A stretch of DNA of 38,598 nt from assembly GCA_020833645.1 (NCBI GenBank), contig JAJHRQ010000012.1, forward strand, positions 1-38,598, written 5' to 3'. A program made the position numbers and the translations under genes. The notes beneath the pieces are model-generated. The model did no database searches, was not told the DNA's origin, and was given only the letters and a program-made list of their open reading frames with translations. This DNA is from Thermocrinis sp. (lineage in GTDB: Bacteria; Aquificota; Aquificia; Aquificales; Aquificaceae). This document shows positions 10,523 through 16,937 of this stretch, one piece after another. The first letter of the stretch is position 1, and each line of letters begins with the position of its first letter.

Positions 10523-11078
10523 TCAATAAGATATCAATAAGGAATATTCATAGTTGATTTCACAAGCGCTCCTATATTGCTTGCATTCCGTCCCTACTCT
10601 CCACACGCAAACCCTTCCTCTTCTGCAAAATTGCAGGCATTTCTCCCACTCCCACGAGCCCGCCCTCTTGCATTCTTGAATGACCCAGTCTCCGCCGTTG
10701 TATCTCTGGTATATCATCCACAAGCGTAGGATGGGATTGCTTTGTATAAGCGTGTTCAGGTAGTAAGCAAAGGCATAAAAATGGTCTTTTGAGTACGGCT
10801 TCGTGTAATCTGGGAATAGTGGGCGTAGTAATGGGTCAAGGAATTTAGGTGTCAATTGGAAATATCCAACTGAACCGTGTCCGTCTGCACTTTCCCTCCA
10901 CCTGCAGGAAGTCTCTTTCTCGGCGGTAGCTACGTTATAGTGAGGTTGGGTAGTCTTTTGCTATATATCTTTCAGTTGCTTCCTGTATCGTTGGTTCAAG
11001 CTTCAAACATTTGGGATTAGCCCAAAGCAAAGACAAGACCGATGTAAAGAAGTAGAACAATGCTATAAATCTTGTCAT
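10523..11078 (-). pseudogene. Lysozyme/lytic-transglycosylase-like secreted protein with a frameshift
   Basis: From the ATG at 11078 the product has a clear signal peptide (MTRFIALFYFFTSVLSLLWA). It continues to ATERYIAKD and meets a stop 11 codons past a run of four A (10956-10959). Dropping one base there continues into HYNVATAEKETSC, ESADGHGSVGYFQL and a YNGG motif. Together these resemble an SLT/lysozyme-like fold with Glu in KETS as the likely catalytic residue. The reconstructed protein is 184 residues (555 bases after the correction). The C-terminal half has six cysteines, unusual for a cytoplasmic protein and consistent with export. Its start lies inside the 3' end of the holin-like gene, as in phage lysis cassettes. 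It may be a pseudogene, a +1 frameshift product, or carry a sequencing error. Confidence 0.55.
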
Positions 11079-11295
11079 AAGGGTCTCTCCAATCAATAAA
11101 ACCCACCTTAAAAACTCTTGTGATGTAGTAATAGACAAGTCCCGCACTTGCAAGTGCTACTTTTCTGGCTATTGCACTCAAGAGTGTTGGCTGGTCATAG
11201 ACATAGACAAAAGGTACAAGCATAAACACAATAGCAAGGGCAACATCAACGCTGTAATGCTTCAGTATTCTTCTTAGCAACTCTATTGCTTGCAT
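11017..11295 (-). CDS. Holin-like small membrane protein
   Basis: A 92-residue protein with three predicted membrane helices: about residues 15-32 (VDVALAIVFMLVPFVYVY), 40-57 (ALASAGLVYYYIT region) and 75-91 (IYSIVLLLYIGLVFAL). An amphipathic N-terminus precedes them, and a short charged loop WRDPYDK lies before the last helix. Size, topology and placement directly before a lysozyme-like gene fit a phage holin. No family signature is recognised, so it could be another small membrane protein. It has a good GGAGGTG ribosome site 8 bp before the ATG, 3 bp after the preceding small gene. Confidence 0.55.
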   Translation of the reverse strand: MQAIELLRRILKHYSVDVALAIVFMLVPFVYVYDQPTLLSAIARKVALASAGLVYYYITRVFKVGFIDWRDPYDKIYSIVLLLYIGLVFALG

Positions 11296-11298
11296 GTG

Positions 11299-11433
11299 TC
11301 AATCACCTCCCGCAGGTCTAATTTGTCCAACCTGAACAGGAACCCTTGCGCTTTCTTTGACCTTGAGTCTCTCACTTCCTAAACTGTCTTTGTAGAGTTT
11401 CAGAGAAGCCTTAAGTTCTTCCTTGTTAACCAT
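11299..11433 (-). CDS. 44-residue hypothetical protein
   Basis: It starts MVNKEELKASLKLYKDSLGS and ends VQVGQIRPAGGD. It is a charged helical N-terminus followed by a proline/glycine tail, with no recognised family. Support comes from an excellent ribosome site (GGAGGTGGAAGAA before the ATG) and tight spacing to the holin-like gene 3 bp downstream. It is the first gene of the leftward cassette and may be a regulator or a structural small protein. Confidence 0.55.
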   Translation of the reverse strand: MVNKEELKASLKLYKDSLGSERLKVKESARVPVQVGQIRPAGGD

Positions 11434-11450
11434 TTCTTCCACCTCCTTTA

Positions 11451-11476
11451 CTGTATATATATTTATTTTTTGTCAA
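11451..11476 (-). promoter_or_regulatory. Candidate promoter of the lysis cassette
   Basis: A perfect TTGACA (11476-11471) is followed by an A/T-only stretch with overlapping TATATA/TATACA at 11460-11452, then the AGGAGGT ribosome site. Spacing for the best -10 is short (about 13 bp), so the assignment is tentative. Confidence 0.3.
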
Positions 11477-11525
11477 ACTTTTTGAAGGGTCAAAAATTGT
11501 TTGACGGGACACCTTTCACAGCTTT

Positions 11526-11575
11526 GAAAATCAACAAGTTTAGAGGGGTAGGGTGTCCCATTTTTTTGTCAAATT
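11526..11575 (-). repeat. Right 50-bp terminal inverted repeat
   Basis: This is the inverted partner of 9691-9739. It reads GAAAATCAACAAG, then AGAGGGGTAGGGTGTCCC, and ends with a T-run and GTCAAATT. It lies 8 bp left of the terminal repeat of the TnpB element. Its last 25 bp recur in the same orientation at 13247-13271. Confidence 0.9.
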
Positions 11576-11583
11576 CTGACCGA

Positions 11584-11600
11584 GGTTGTTCTAAAAATCC
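11584..11600 (+). repeat. Left terminal inverted repeat of TnpB element
   Basis: GGTTGTTCTAAAAATCC. It pairs with the right end at 16/17 and matches the corresponding end of the miniature element at 34149-34165 with a few changes; the adjoining AAACCCATTG is conserved too. Confidence 0.8.
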
Positions 11601-11645
11601 AAACCCATTGACGCAAAAAGGTATTTCCTCTAAAATCTAAGCTTG

Positions 11646-13214
11646 ATGTTTGTTAGCCTACAGTTTAAGCTTGAACTAAGAAAGGAAGACAGAGAAAAAC
11701 TCATAAAGCTTATGCGTAAGCAATCCTCCGCTATCCGTGTGGCATACAATATGCTAAAGGAGTTGGAAAAAGAAAAAACAAAAAACCCACACGCCCAAAT
11801 ATACCAAAGACTAAGACAGCTATTCCCTGAGTTGCCTACCAAATATATTGATTCAGCTATTTACAAAGCTAAGCAATATCCTACCGATAGACCAGTAGTG
11901 TTTGGAGGCAGAAGACTTTTTGAAAAGCTTTGTAAAAATCATCTTTCAGGAAAGGCAAGAGAAAAACTTAAAAAGCAGTGGAGAGAACTAAGACAAGGAA
12001 CTCTTATAAGCATCGGGTCAAAGGCAGACAAAGGAAACAGACTAATGAGATTTGAAGACCTAAACGGACAACTCTGCCTTAGAATTACCGCAGGAAATAG
12101 GGAGTTCATCTACGCAAAAGTTTTAAGAGAACCCAGCAATAGCAAAGACAAGTGGCTCACCTTTATGGCTATGCTTTTAGAAAGTTGGCAAACAAAAAAC
12201 TATTTTGCTTACACAGTGGAGTTAAAACTAAGAGATGGAGAAGTTTATGGAAGTGTATCCTTTGAACTTCCAACGCCTGAAGTGAAATACACCAAAGAGA
12301 ACGGGGTAATAGCCATAGACATCAATGCATCACCCATCCACTTAGCTATAGCGGAAGTTTCAAAAACTGGAGAACTACTAAGCTATCAGACCATTAGCCT
12401 ACACCACCTTTTAGGACTTTCACAAAACAGCAAAGACCACCAAGAGTGGATATTAGCCCATCAGATAGTGGATTTTGCCATTCAGAAAGGTAAAGCTATA
12501 GCCATAGAGAATTTGAAAAAGCTTAAGAGGGGAAGTAGAGGAGATGGGAAAGCTACACTAAGAAAAAGGCTTCATCACTGGAATGCCAAAAAGTTTATGC
12601 AAAAGCTAATAAGGGTAGCAATGTTAAAGGGAGTGGAAGTAGTAGAGGTCAATCCTGCTTACACCTCAGTTATTGGCATGCTAAAGTATGCACCTCAGTT
12701 AAGCATAGACAAAGACATAGCATCTGCATTTGTGATAGGAAGGAGGGCACTGGGCTTTAAAGAGGACATGCCAGAGAATTACGAGAAACTTTTGAAAGAC
12801 AAGGCATATTTAGAGTTTGCCCTAAAGAAGTACGAAGAGAGGGAAGAGGAACTTAGAGAACTTATAGAGAAGGAAAGCAACGAATATAAGAGGAATGCAT
12901 TAGAAAGCGAACTAAAGGTCGTAGAGAATTCAAAGAAGCTTTTAGTCAATCTTATACAAAGCCTTCAGAGCGAGTCAAGTTCCTGCGAGGGAGCCAACGG
13001 AAGGAATCCCGAGCAGGGAAGGGTAGCAAAAACTACCCTTCAAAGTGTTTGGCAAGTTCTGAAGGTAGCCCTCCTCTTCCCTATCCTTGGAAGGGTCTTG
13101 CCAAGGGACCTTTCTCCTCCGAAGCCTGTGTTGGTGGAAGGGGTGTGGGATAGGGTGAGGAGTAGGTTAGTTCCCTTTGAGGCTGGGGGGACGGTCCCAA
13201 TAAGGGATTTTTAG
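11646..13214 (+). CDS. tnpB: TnpB-like RNA-guided nuclease (IS605 OrfB-related), zinc ribbon absent
   Basis: The protein has 522 residues from the ATG at 11646. An N-terminal helical/wedge-like region is followed by a split RuvC nuclease. The first Asp is in GVIAIDINASP (D225), the Glu in AIAIENLKKLKRG (E288) and the last Asp in SIDKDIASAFVIGRRAL (D357), so all three catalytic acids are present. Between E and D the usual CxxC...CxxC zinc ribbon is missing: NPAYTS runs straight into VIGMLKYAPQ. A charged coiled coil covers about residues 380-435. The last 70 or so residues are encoded by DNA shared with the miniature element, look unlike protein, and end at a TAG inside the terminal repeat. 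That part is probably read-through of the guide-RNA region. Known TnpBs are RNA-guided DNases that help retain the element. Confidence 0.85.
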   Translation: MFVSLQFKLELRKEDREKLIKLMRKQSSAIRVAYNMLKELEKEKTKNPHAQIYQRLRQLFPELPTKYIDSAIYKAKQYPTDRPVVFGGRRLFEKLCKNHLSGKAREKLKKQWRELRQGTLISIGSKADKGNRLMRFEDLNGQLCLRITAGNREFIYAKVLREPSNSKDKWLTFMAMLLESWQTKNYFAYTVELKLRDGEVYGSVSFELPTPEVKYTKENGVIAIDINASPIHLAIAEVSKTGELLSYQTISLHHLLGLSQNSKDHQEWILAHQIVDFAIQKGKAIAIENLKKLKRGSRGDGKATLRKRLHHWNAKKFMQKLIRVAMLKGVEVVEVNPAYTSVIGMLKYAPQLSIDKDIASAFVIGRRALGFKEDMPENYEKLLKDKAYLEFALKKYEEREEELRELIEKESNEYKRNALESELKVVENSKKLLVNLIQSLQSESSSCEGANGRNPEQGRVAKTTLQSVWQVLKVALLFPILGRVLPRDLSPPKPVLVEGVWDRVRSRLVPFEAGGTVPIRDF

Positions 13215-13221
13215 AACAGCC
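13000..13221 (+). ncRNA. Candidate omega-RNA (reRNA) overlapping the tnpB 3' end
   Basis: This block is conserved with 33911-34083 although the latter is not coding there, arguing for RNA rather than protein constraint. Visible pairings include a hairpin AAGGGTAG/CTACCCTT (13018-13040), a long-range TTGGCAAG...CTTGCCAA, and CCCTATCC...GGATAGGG flanked by CTCCTC...GAGGAG. In TnpB systems the guide RNA comes from the 3' end of the gene and the element's right end, with the guide being the adjacent flank (here from 13222). The 5' end is approximate; the function is inferred by analogy. Confidence 0.5.
13205..13221 (-). repeat. Right terminal inverted repeat of TnpB element
   Basis: GGATTTTTAGAACAGCC on the plus strand, the inverted counterpart of 11584-11600. 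It contains the tnpB stop codon and is identical to the end of the miniature element at 33911-33927. Confidence 0.8.
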
Positions 13222-13246
13222 TCCCCTATGTCCCGGAACCCGCAAG

Positions 13247-13271
13247 GGGTGTCCCATTTTTTTGTCAAATT
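13247..13271 (-). repeat. Third, partial copy of the island's terminal repeat
   Basis: Twenty-five bases (GGGTGTCCC, seven T, GTCAAATT) are identical to 11551-11575 and inverted relative to 9691-9715. The TACAGG-like bases just outside both 9691 and 13271 are also similar in inverted form. The outermost ends of the whole 9691-13271 island could therefore themselves be a terminal repeat pair. Confidence 0.75.
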
Positions 13272-13285
13272 ATATCAACCCTGTA

Positions 13286-13500
13286 TTCAAGGCGGATTTA
13301 TTGGCGTTAAGGGCAAACATGCAAACCATGGAAGCAAAACTTGAGGCAAAGGTTGAAAAGGTTGGATTAGAACTCATGGAAAAATCCTAAGGCTTGATCG
13401 TAAATTTACCATACTGTTTACCATTCTCTTTTTTGCCCTTATATTTGTGAACCAAAATGCCCTTGAGTTTTTACTAAAAGTTTTGAGAGTGATAAAGTAG
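13286..13500 (+). pseudogene. Decayed C-terminus of a membrane-anchored coiled-coil protein (DUF1640-like)
   Basis: One frame gives FKADLLALRANMQTMEAKLEAK and LELMEKS then stops. Adding one A to the run of five at 13379-13383 continues LMEKILRLDRKF, then a hydrophobic helix FTILFTILFFALIF, and ends VLRVIK at 13500. A coiled coil followed by a C-terminal membrane anchor is typical of DUF1640-like proteins. The N-terminal part is missing where the island begins (13271). It looks like a gene truncated by insertion and then frame-broken. Confidence 0.5.
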
Positions 13501-13534
13501 ATTTTGATATCTTTTAAGTTCGGTTTATTTGTGC

Positions 13535-13540
13535 TAAAAT
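13535..13540 (+). promoter_or_regulatory. -10 box TAAAAT before the CgeB-like gene
   Basis: TAAAAT preceded by TGTGC lies 7 bp before the ATG at 13548. With a normal start-site distance the transcript would begin at the ATG. No clear -35 is visible. Confidence 0.35.
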
Positions 13541-13547
13541 TCTTTTC

Positions 13548-14744
13548 ATGCGAGTTGCCTTTTTGAAAGTGGGAGAGTATGAGGGCGTACTAAGACATTT
13601 TAAAGCCTTTGTTAGAAGATTCAAGGAAAAGGGTGCGGAGGTTTTGGAGTTGGACATTGGGCAGGGAGACCTCAACGAGAGGGTAAAGGAGCTTATGGAC
13701 TTTGGTCCTATGTTCTGCGTGGACCTGAACGCCAGCGGAGTTATAACCGCCAGCCAAGAGGATAAAAGGCTCGCCCTGTCGGATGCCATGGGCTTTGTGC
13801 ATGTTTCTATCTTTGCGGACGAGCCTCTTTTTAACTTTGCACCACTTTTGGACATGAGAAACGCCAACAACTTTCTGCCTGTGGTCTGCGACCTTAAATA
13901 CGCAGACAGCTTGGCATTCCTTGGCATCAAACAGCCTCCCTCCTACATAACGCCCTTTTTGGACCCAAGCCAGATGAGAGAGCCCACCCAGGACAGGGAA
14001 ATATCCTTAGCCTTCTTTGGACCCGTCATAGACCCAAACATAATTGCGGGGCAAGTGGCAGAAAATTACAGGCAGGAATTTTTGGGCATTTTCTTTGAAG
14101 TGGGGGAGTTTTTGTTTAGAAACCCGGAAGTTCATGTATTGCAGGCACACGATTATATCCTTTCTATGTTCAATCCCACCTTGCAGGAGGAGTACGCCAA
14201 GTGGAGGCAAGAAAACCCTCAGGACTTTTTAAACTTTTTGAACCTTATTTCCCTTTACGCCACCGCCAAAAAGAGGTGGTTTCTTTTGAGCTTTTTGGAT
14301 GGAATGGAACTAAAGGTCTTTGGAGAAATTCGGGGCACGCCCTTTGAGGGGCATCAAGCTATAGTTCCAAAGGACTGGACGGAGCTTTTGGAACTTTTAG
14401 GAAAAAGCCAATTGGTTATAACCTCCTATCCTCACAGTGTGCCAACGGGTGTGGGCTTTTCTCCCTTGGAGATTGCGTACATGGGCTGTGCGCTGATGGT
14501 GGATTATAGGGCTACTCTGCCGGGCTTTTTTGTACCAGATGAGGAAGTGATTACATACCTTCCTATAGACAGGGCAGAGATTGAAGAAAAGGTGCTGTTT
14601 TACCTTGATAACCCAGATAAGGCTCTGGAGATAGGTGCAAGGGCTCGCCAAAAGGTCTTTGAAAGATACACCTTTGAAGACAGGGCGGACTTTTTGTATG
14701 ACCTCTTTTCTAACATCCTAGCAAAAGCCCAGCAGGCACAGTAG
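13548..14744 (+). CDS. CgeB-like glycosyltransferase (GT-B fold)
   Basis: A 398-residue protein resembling the CgeB/DUF3880 group of family-1 glycosyltransferases. The N-terminal half contains FCVDLNASGVITA and the acidic HVSIFADEPLFNF, like the nucleotide-free N-domain of CgeB proteins. The C-terminal half has the group-1 signature: GVGFSPLEIAYMGCALMVDY, then PDEEVITYLPID, LDNPDKALEIGARARQKVFERYTFEDR. The acidic/aromatic PLEIAYMGC helix is the expected sugar-nucleotide-binding segment. Donor and acceptor are unknown; surface polysaccharide or protein glycosylation is plausible. It is followed with no gap (TAG then ATG) by a DUF554 membrane protein. Confidence 0.65.
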   Translation: MRVAFLKVGEYEGVLRHFKAFVRRFKEKGAEVLELDIGQGDLNERVKELMDFGPMFCVDLNASGVITASQEDKRLALSDAMGFVHVSIFADEPLFNFAPLLDMRNANNFLPVVCDLKYADSLAFLGIKQPPSYITPFLDPSQMREPTQDREISLAFFGPVIDPNIIAGQVAENYRQEFLGIFFEVGEFLFRNPEVHVLQAHDYILSMFNPTLQEEYAKWRQENPQDFLNFLNLISLYATAKKRWFLLSFLDGMELKVFGEIRGTPFEGHQAIVPKDWTELLELLGKSQLVITSYPHSVPTGVGFSPLEIAYMGCALMVDYRATLPGFFVPDEEVITYLPIDRAEIEEKVLFYLDNPDKALEIGARARQKVFERYTFEDRADFLYDLFSNILAKAQQAQ

Positions 14745-15392
14745 ATGTTTTTGGGCTTTGGCACGGTAGTGAATTTTGGGTTGGTTTTGCTTGGCTCTTC
14801 CTTTGGTTTGTGGGCAAGGAGGGGCATTCCCGAAAGCCTAAGGGTGGGGGTTATGCATGCCATTGGAATCTTTACCCTGCTTTTGGGAATAAAGCTCTTG
14901 GTGGAGAACAAACCGGAAACTATAAAGGTTTTCTTTCTTTTGGTCTTGGGAGGTGCAATTGGCTACTGGCTTTCGCTGGAGGAGAGGCTGGAAAGGTTAT
15001 CTCAGGGCTTTAGAAGTTCTGGTTTTTTGACTGCGTCTTTGCTCTTTACGGTGGGCCCCCTTACCTTCACCGGCTGCCTTTTGGAGGCGGTAAAAGGAGA
15101 CAGCGGGCTTTTGCTCTCAAAGGCTTTTATGGACGGCATTTCATCCACCCTTTTGAGTGCCACCTTTGGCAGGGGCGTTTTGTTTTCTGCCTTCTATGTG
15201 CTGTTATTTCAGCTATCTTTGACCTTTGCTTTTTACTTTTTTGGAAACTTTATAAGCCCTCAGGCTATGGCTAATACCCTCTTTTTGGGTGGTGGGCTAA
15301 TGCTTGCCCTTGGTTTAAAAATTTTAGGGTTGCTCCAGGATGTCAAACTGCTAAACCTTATGCCTTCTTTGTTGCTATCTGTGTTGGTTTGA
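14745..15392 (+). CDS. DUF554 family integral membrane protein
   Basis: This 215-residue, glycine-rich hydrophobic protein has about six or seven membrane helices. The DUF554 (YdfK/YqgA) pattern is clear: start GTVVNFGLVLLGSSFG, middle HAIGIFTLLLGIKLL, GGAIGYWLSLEERLE, then FTVGPLTFTGCLLEAVKGDSG and KAFMDGISSTLLSATFGRGV. The function of the family is not established; transport has been suggested. The ATG directly abuts the stop codon of the glycosyltransferase, so the two are one transcription unit. The 30 bp to the next element hold no obvious terminator. Confidence 0.85.
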   Translation: MFLGFGTVVNFGLVLLGSSFGLWARRGIPESLRVGVMHAIGIFTLLLGIKLLVENKPETIKVFFLLVLGGAIGYWLSLEERLERLSQGFRSSGFLTASLLFTVGPLTFTGCLLEAVKGDSGLLLSKAFMDGISSTLLSATFGRGVLFSAFYVLLFQLSLTFAFYFFGNFISPQAMANTLFLGGGLMLALGLKILGLLQDVKLLNLMPSLLLSVLV

Positions 15393-15423
15393 GCTTTAGA
15401 ACTTCATACTACTACCTTGAGGA

Positions 15424-15615
15424 TTAGGCTGATTTTTCTGGCGTTGCTTCCTTTTCTTTTTCTTGTTCTTGAAGTTTTTCCAACAATTGGAGTAAAAGCT
15501 GGGTGGATTGAGTTGTGAGGATATAGCTAACCCTGGGCGCCTTCCTTATTTCTAAGCTTTCCACCTTATCCGTCAAGACTTTTAGTTCTCTTTTGAAGAT
15601 GTCAACTTTTGGCAT
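15424..15615 (-). CDS. 63-residue ORF that starts inside the IS end
   Basis: The first six codons (MPKVDI) come from the IS terminus at 15598-15615. The remaining residues come from outside: a short coiled coil (KVLTDKVESLE), then TTQSTQLLLQLLEKLQEQEKEKE and an acidic/basic tail. The outside part has the Lys/Glu-rich composition of a real gene. It probably represents the 3' remnant of a gene cut by the IS, now with an IS-supplied start. No family is recognised. Whether it is expressed is unknown. Confidence 0.35.
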   Translation of the reverse strand: MPKVDIFKRELKVLTDKVESLEIRKAPRVSYILTTQSTQLLLQLLEKLQEQEKEKEATPEKSA

Positions 15616-16038
15616 TAATAGACTGGGCTGATACGCTTAGAGATATGAAGGCGATACAAGTAATAGAAGAAATACTAAGCAAAGCTTTTAAGCGACATAG
15701 GTTTCCCGTAAGCCTAAAAGCAGAAGCTGTGCTCCTCTACTTTAAGGGACTTTCTCTAAGAGCAGTAAGGGAGTTCCTACTTCACAAGGGTTATTAGGGA
15801 AAGCTCTTCAGGCAATATATACAATTGCTATTAAGGCAAAGGGATGCACCACTGACAAGGGACCTTGGTATGTGAGTGCGGTCAAAGGGCTTGCAATGGA
15901 ATGGCTACATGAGACTTTTGGGAAGAGGAATGAGGTTCTACAAGAGGTTTCTTTGAAATGCTAAGTATGAAACCGTCTATATATGGCTAGCCTCCTTTAT
16001 TGTCATTTATACGATCATGAACCTAAAAAGTTGGCATC
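15598..16038 (+). mobile_element. Internally deleted IS copy, left
   Basis: This 441-bp unit is nearly identical (a few substitutions and one 2-bp indel seen) to the inverted copy at 20331-20773. The ends form a terminal inverted repeat GATGTCAACTTTT (left) against GATGCCAACTTTT (right, reverse complement). It contains only the N- and C-terminal parts of a DDE transposase. No target-site duplication was found on either side. It truncates a secreted-protein gene at its right edge. Confidence 0.75.
15609..15964 (+). pseudogene. Transposase remnant (DDE, IS6-like), left copy
   Basis: Frame one, from a TTG, gives 62 residues ending FPVSLKAEAVLLYFKGLSL RAVREFLLHKGY; this resembles the helix-turn-helix start of IS6-like transposases. 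A stop follows. In another frame the sequence resumes as GKALQAIYTIAIKAKG, then TDKGPWYVSAVKGLAMEW and HETFGKRNEV, which is the C-terminal Asp/Glu-region pattern of such enzymes. The central catalytic region is missing, so the copy cannot transpose by itself. IS6-like is my best guess of family. Confidence 0.6.
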
Positions 16039-16254
16039 CTCGCTTTGGCTCTTTTCTAAGCACTCTTTTTTTGCAGAAAGATCCTCTAATTTCATCTGCT
16101 TGCATTTTTCCCAATTTTGGCTGCGCCACCACTCCTTGTACTTTTTTCCACCACCAATGGGATACTGTCCCTGAGAACTTCCCGATTAGGTTTGCTGGGC
16201 AAAGGTGATGCCTGCAAAGGCTAGGGCTAAGGCTAATGCTGTTAGCTTCCTCAT
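16015..16254 (-). pseudogene. Small secreted protein gene, stop-interrupted and cut by the IS
   Basis: The ATG at 16254 has an excellent AGGAGG ribosome site. The product begins with a perfect signal peptide (MRKLTALALALAFAGITFAQ). A TAA follows at codon 23, then the same frame continues in coding-like fashion (GQYPIGGGKKYKEWW, NWEKCKQMKLEDL, KKECLEKSQSE) until it enters the IS at 16038. Two cysteines and many lysines suggest a small periplasmic protein. Either the gene is dead, or a 22-residue secreted peptide is still made. Confidence 0.55.
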
Positions 16255-16331
16255 GGCTAAACCTCCTTATAGGGTTTTGATAGTTATAATTTTAGGAAGT
16301 CAAAATGAAATTCTCATGAAAATTTAGAGGC

Positions 16332-16357
16332 TTGAAACTTCAGAGAGGCGGTATAAT
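16332..16357 (+). promoter_or_regulatory. Promoter of the zinc-ribbon operon
   Basis: A perfect TATAAT at 16352-16357 lies 10 bp before the ATG at 16368. TTGAAA at 16332-16337 is a possible -35 with a short 14-bp spacer. The predicted start is within a few bases of the ATG. Confidence 0.4.
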
Positions 16358-16367
16358 CTGAAATATT

Positions 16368-16937
16368 ATGATATGCCTAACCCATTTGGAGCTTTGTCCA
16401 CATTGTAAGAGGATTGCTTTGAAGGTGTGCGAATACGACGAGCCCTACCCAAGGGTGGAGGCGGAGTGCCAATGCTGTGGATACAAGGTCTATGATAAGC
16501 CCATGAGGCTAAACAAGGAGGACTTCAAGGAAATATTGGACAAGCTGGGAAGAAAATTTGTTGGCAGTCAGTGCGTAGATGACCGATGCGGTTCTCAAAA
16601 GGTTATAAGGCTGATAAACGAAGGGAGCTACTCGGAGTTCAGATGTTTGGAGTGCGGTGCGGAGTGGAACACCGATGAGCTGAAGAGGGCAATAGCAAGG
16701 GTAAAGGGCATACAAAACGCAGTGAAGGATGGCAATCGTCTTTTGGAAGTTTTAAAGGCGGGTAAGGGAGAATGTCCCCTCTGTGGGTGGGACATAGGAC
16801 ATCTGCACTCCGGCTATGCCACCGTGTTAGAGTGCTTTGTGTGTGGCTATCATAACACTGTAGAAGAAAAGATCCCCAACATAGACCTAACTACCCTAAA
16901 CTGCCCCGAGTATGAACACTCGGAGGAGCCTGGTTGA
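16368..16937 (+). CDS. Multi-zinc-ribbon protein of unknown function
   Basis: I do not recognise a family. The 189 residues contain several paired-cysteine knuckles: CPHCKR with ECQCCGYK near residues 10-38, a central pair around CVDDRCGS and FRCLECGAEW (about 68-105), and a C-terminal pair ECPLCGWDIGH and ECFVCGYHN (about 135-165). A helical linker (ELKRAIARVKGIQNAV) separates them. The architecture suggests three zinc ribbons able to bind nucleic acid or protein. It begins next to a -10 box and its stop overlaps the start of the next small gene (TTGA), so it probably leads a three-gene unit. Confidence 0.7.
   Translation: MICLTHLELCPHCKRIALKVCEYDEPYPRVEAECQCCGYKVYDKPMRLNKEDFKEILDKLGRKFVGSQCVDDRCGSQKVIRLINEGSYSEFRCLECGAEWNTDELKRAIARVKGIQNAVKDGNRLLEVLKAGKGECPLCGWDIGHLHSGYATVLECFVCGYHNTVEEKIPNIDLTTLNCPEYEHSEEPG

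Larger units (their letters stand above)
9691..11575 (-). mobile_element. 1.9-kb inverted-repeat-bounded element with putative lysis cassette
   Basis: The segment is bounded by a 50-bp inverted repeat (9691-9739 and 11526-11575) with only two mismatches visible. All plausible genes inside read leftward: a 44-residue protein, a holin-like membrane protein, a frame-broken lysozyme-like protein and a basic 128-residue protein. An array of TTGCAA repeats lies at the left end. No transposase, integrase or replication gene is recognisable inside. It may be a non-autonomous transposon, a viral or plasmid remnant with terminal inverted repeats, or cargo of a larger element reaching 13271. Boundaries are well supported; the nature is inferred. 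Confidence 0.55.
11584..13221 (+). mobile_element. TnpB-only transposable element with terminal inverted repeats
   Basis: This 1638-bp unit carries a single gene (TnpB-type nuclease) and an omega-RNA-like 3' region. Its ends are a 17-bp inverted repeat, 11584-11600 against 13205-13221, matching at 16 of 17 positions. The same ends and the same 3' region recur in a miniature element at 33911-34165, which independently fixes the boundaries. IS200/IS605 and IS607 elements normally lack terminal inverted repeats, and no TnpA is present. It is probably mobilised in trans or belongs to an unusual group. No target-site duplication was found. Confidence 0.75.

Noticed and set aside
12980-13214. C-terminal domain of the TnpB protein beyond about residue 450
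   Set aside because: The DNA is conserved in a non-coding miniature copy with indels that break the frame, so it is better explained as RNA-coding sequence.
9691-13271. CRISPR array or CRISPR-linked locus
   Set aside because: The repeats are too short and irregular in spacing, and no cas gene is present. The nuclease is TnpB-like with element ends.
15983-16208. Two plus-strand ORFs of 63 residues
   Set aside because: They are antisense to the secreted-protein pseudogene, which has a signal peptide and a strong ribosome site on the other strand.
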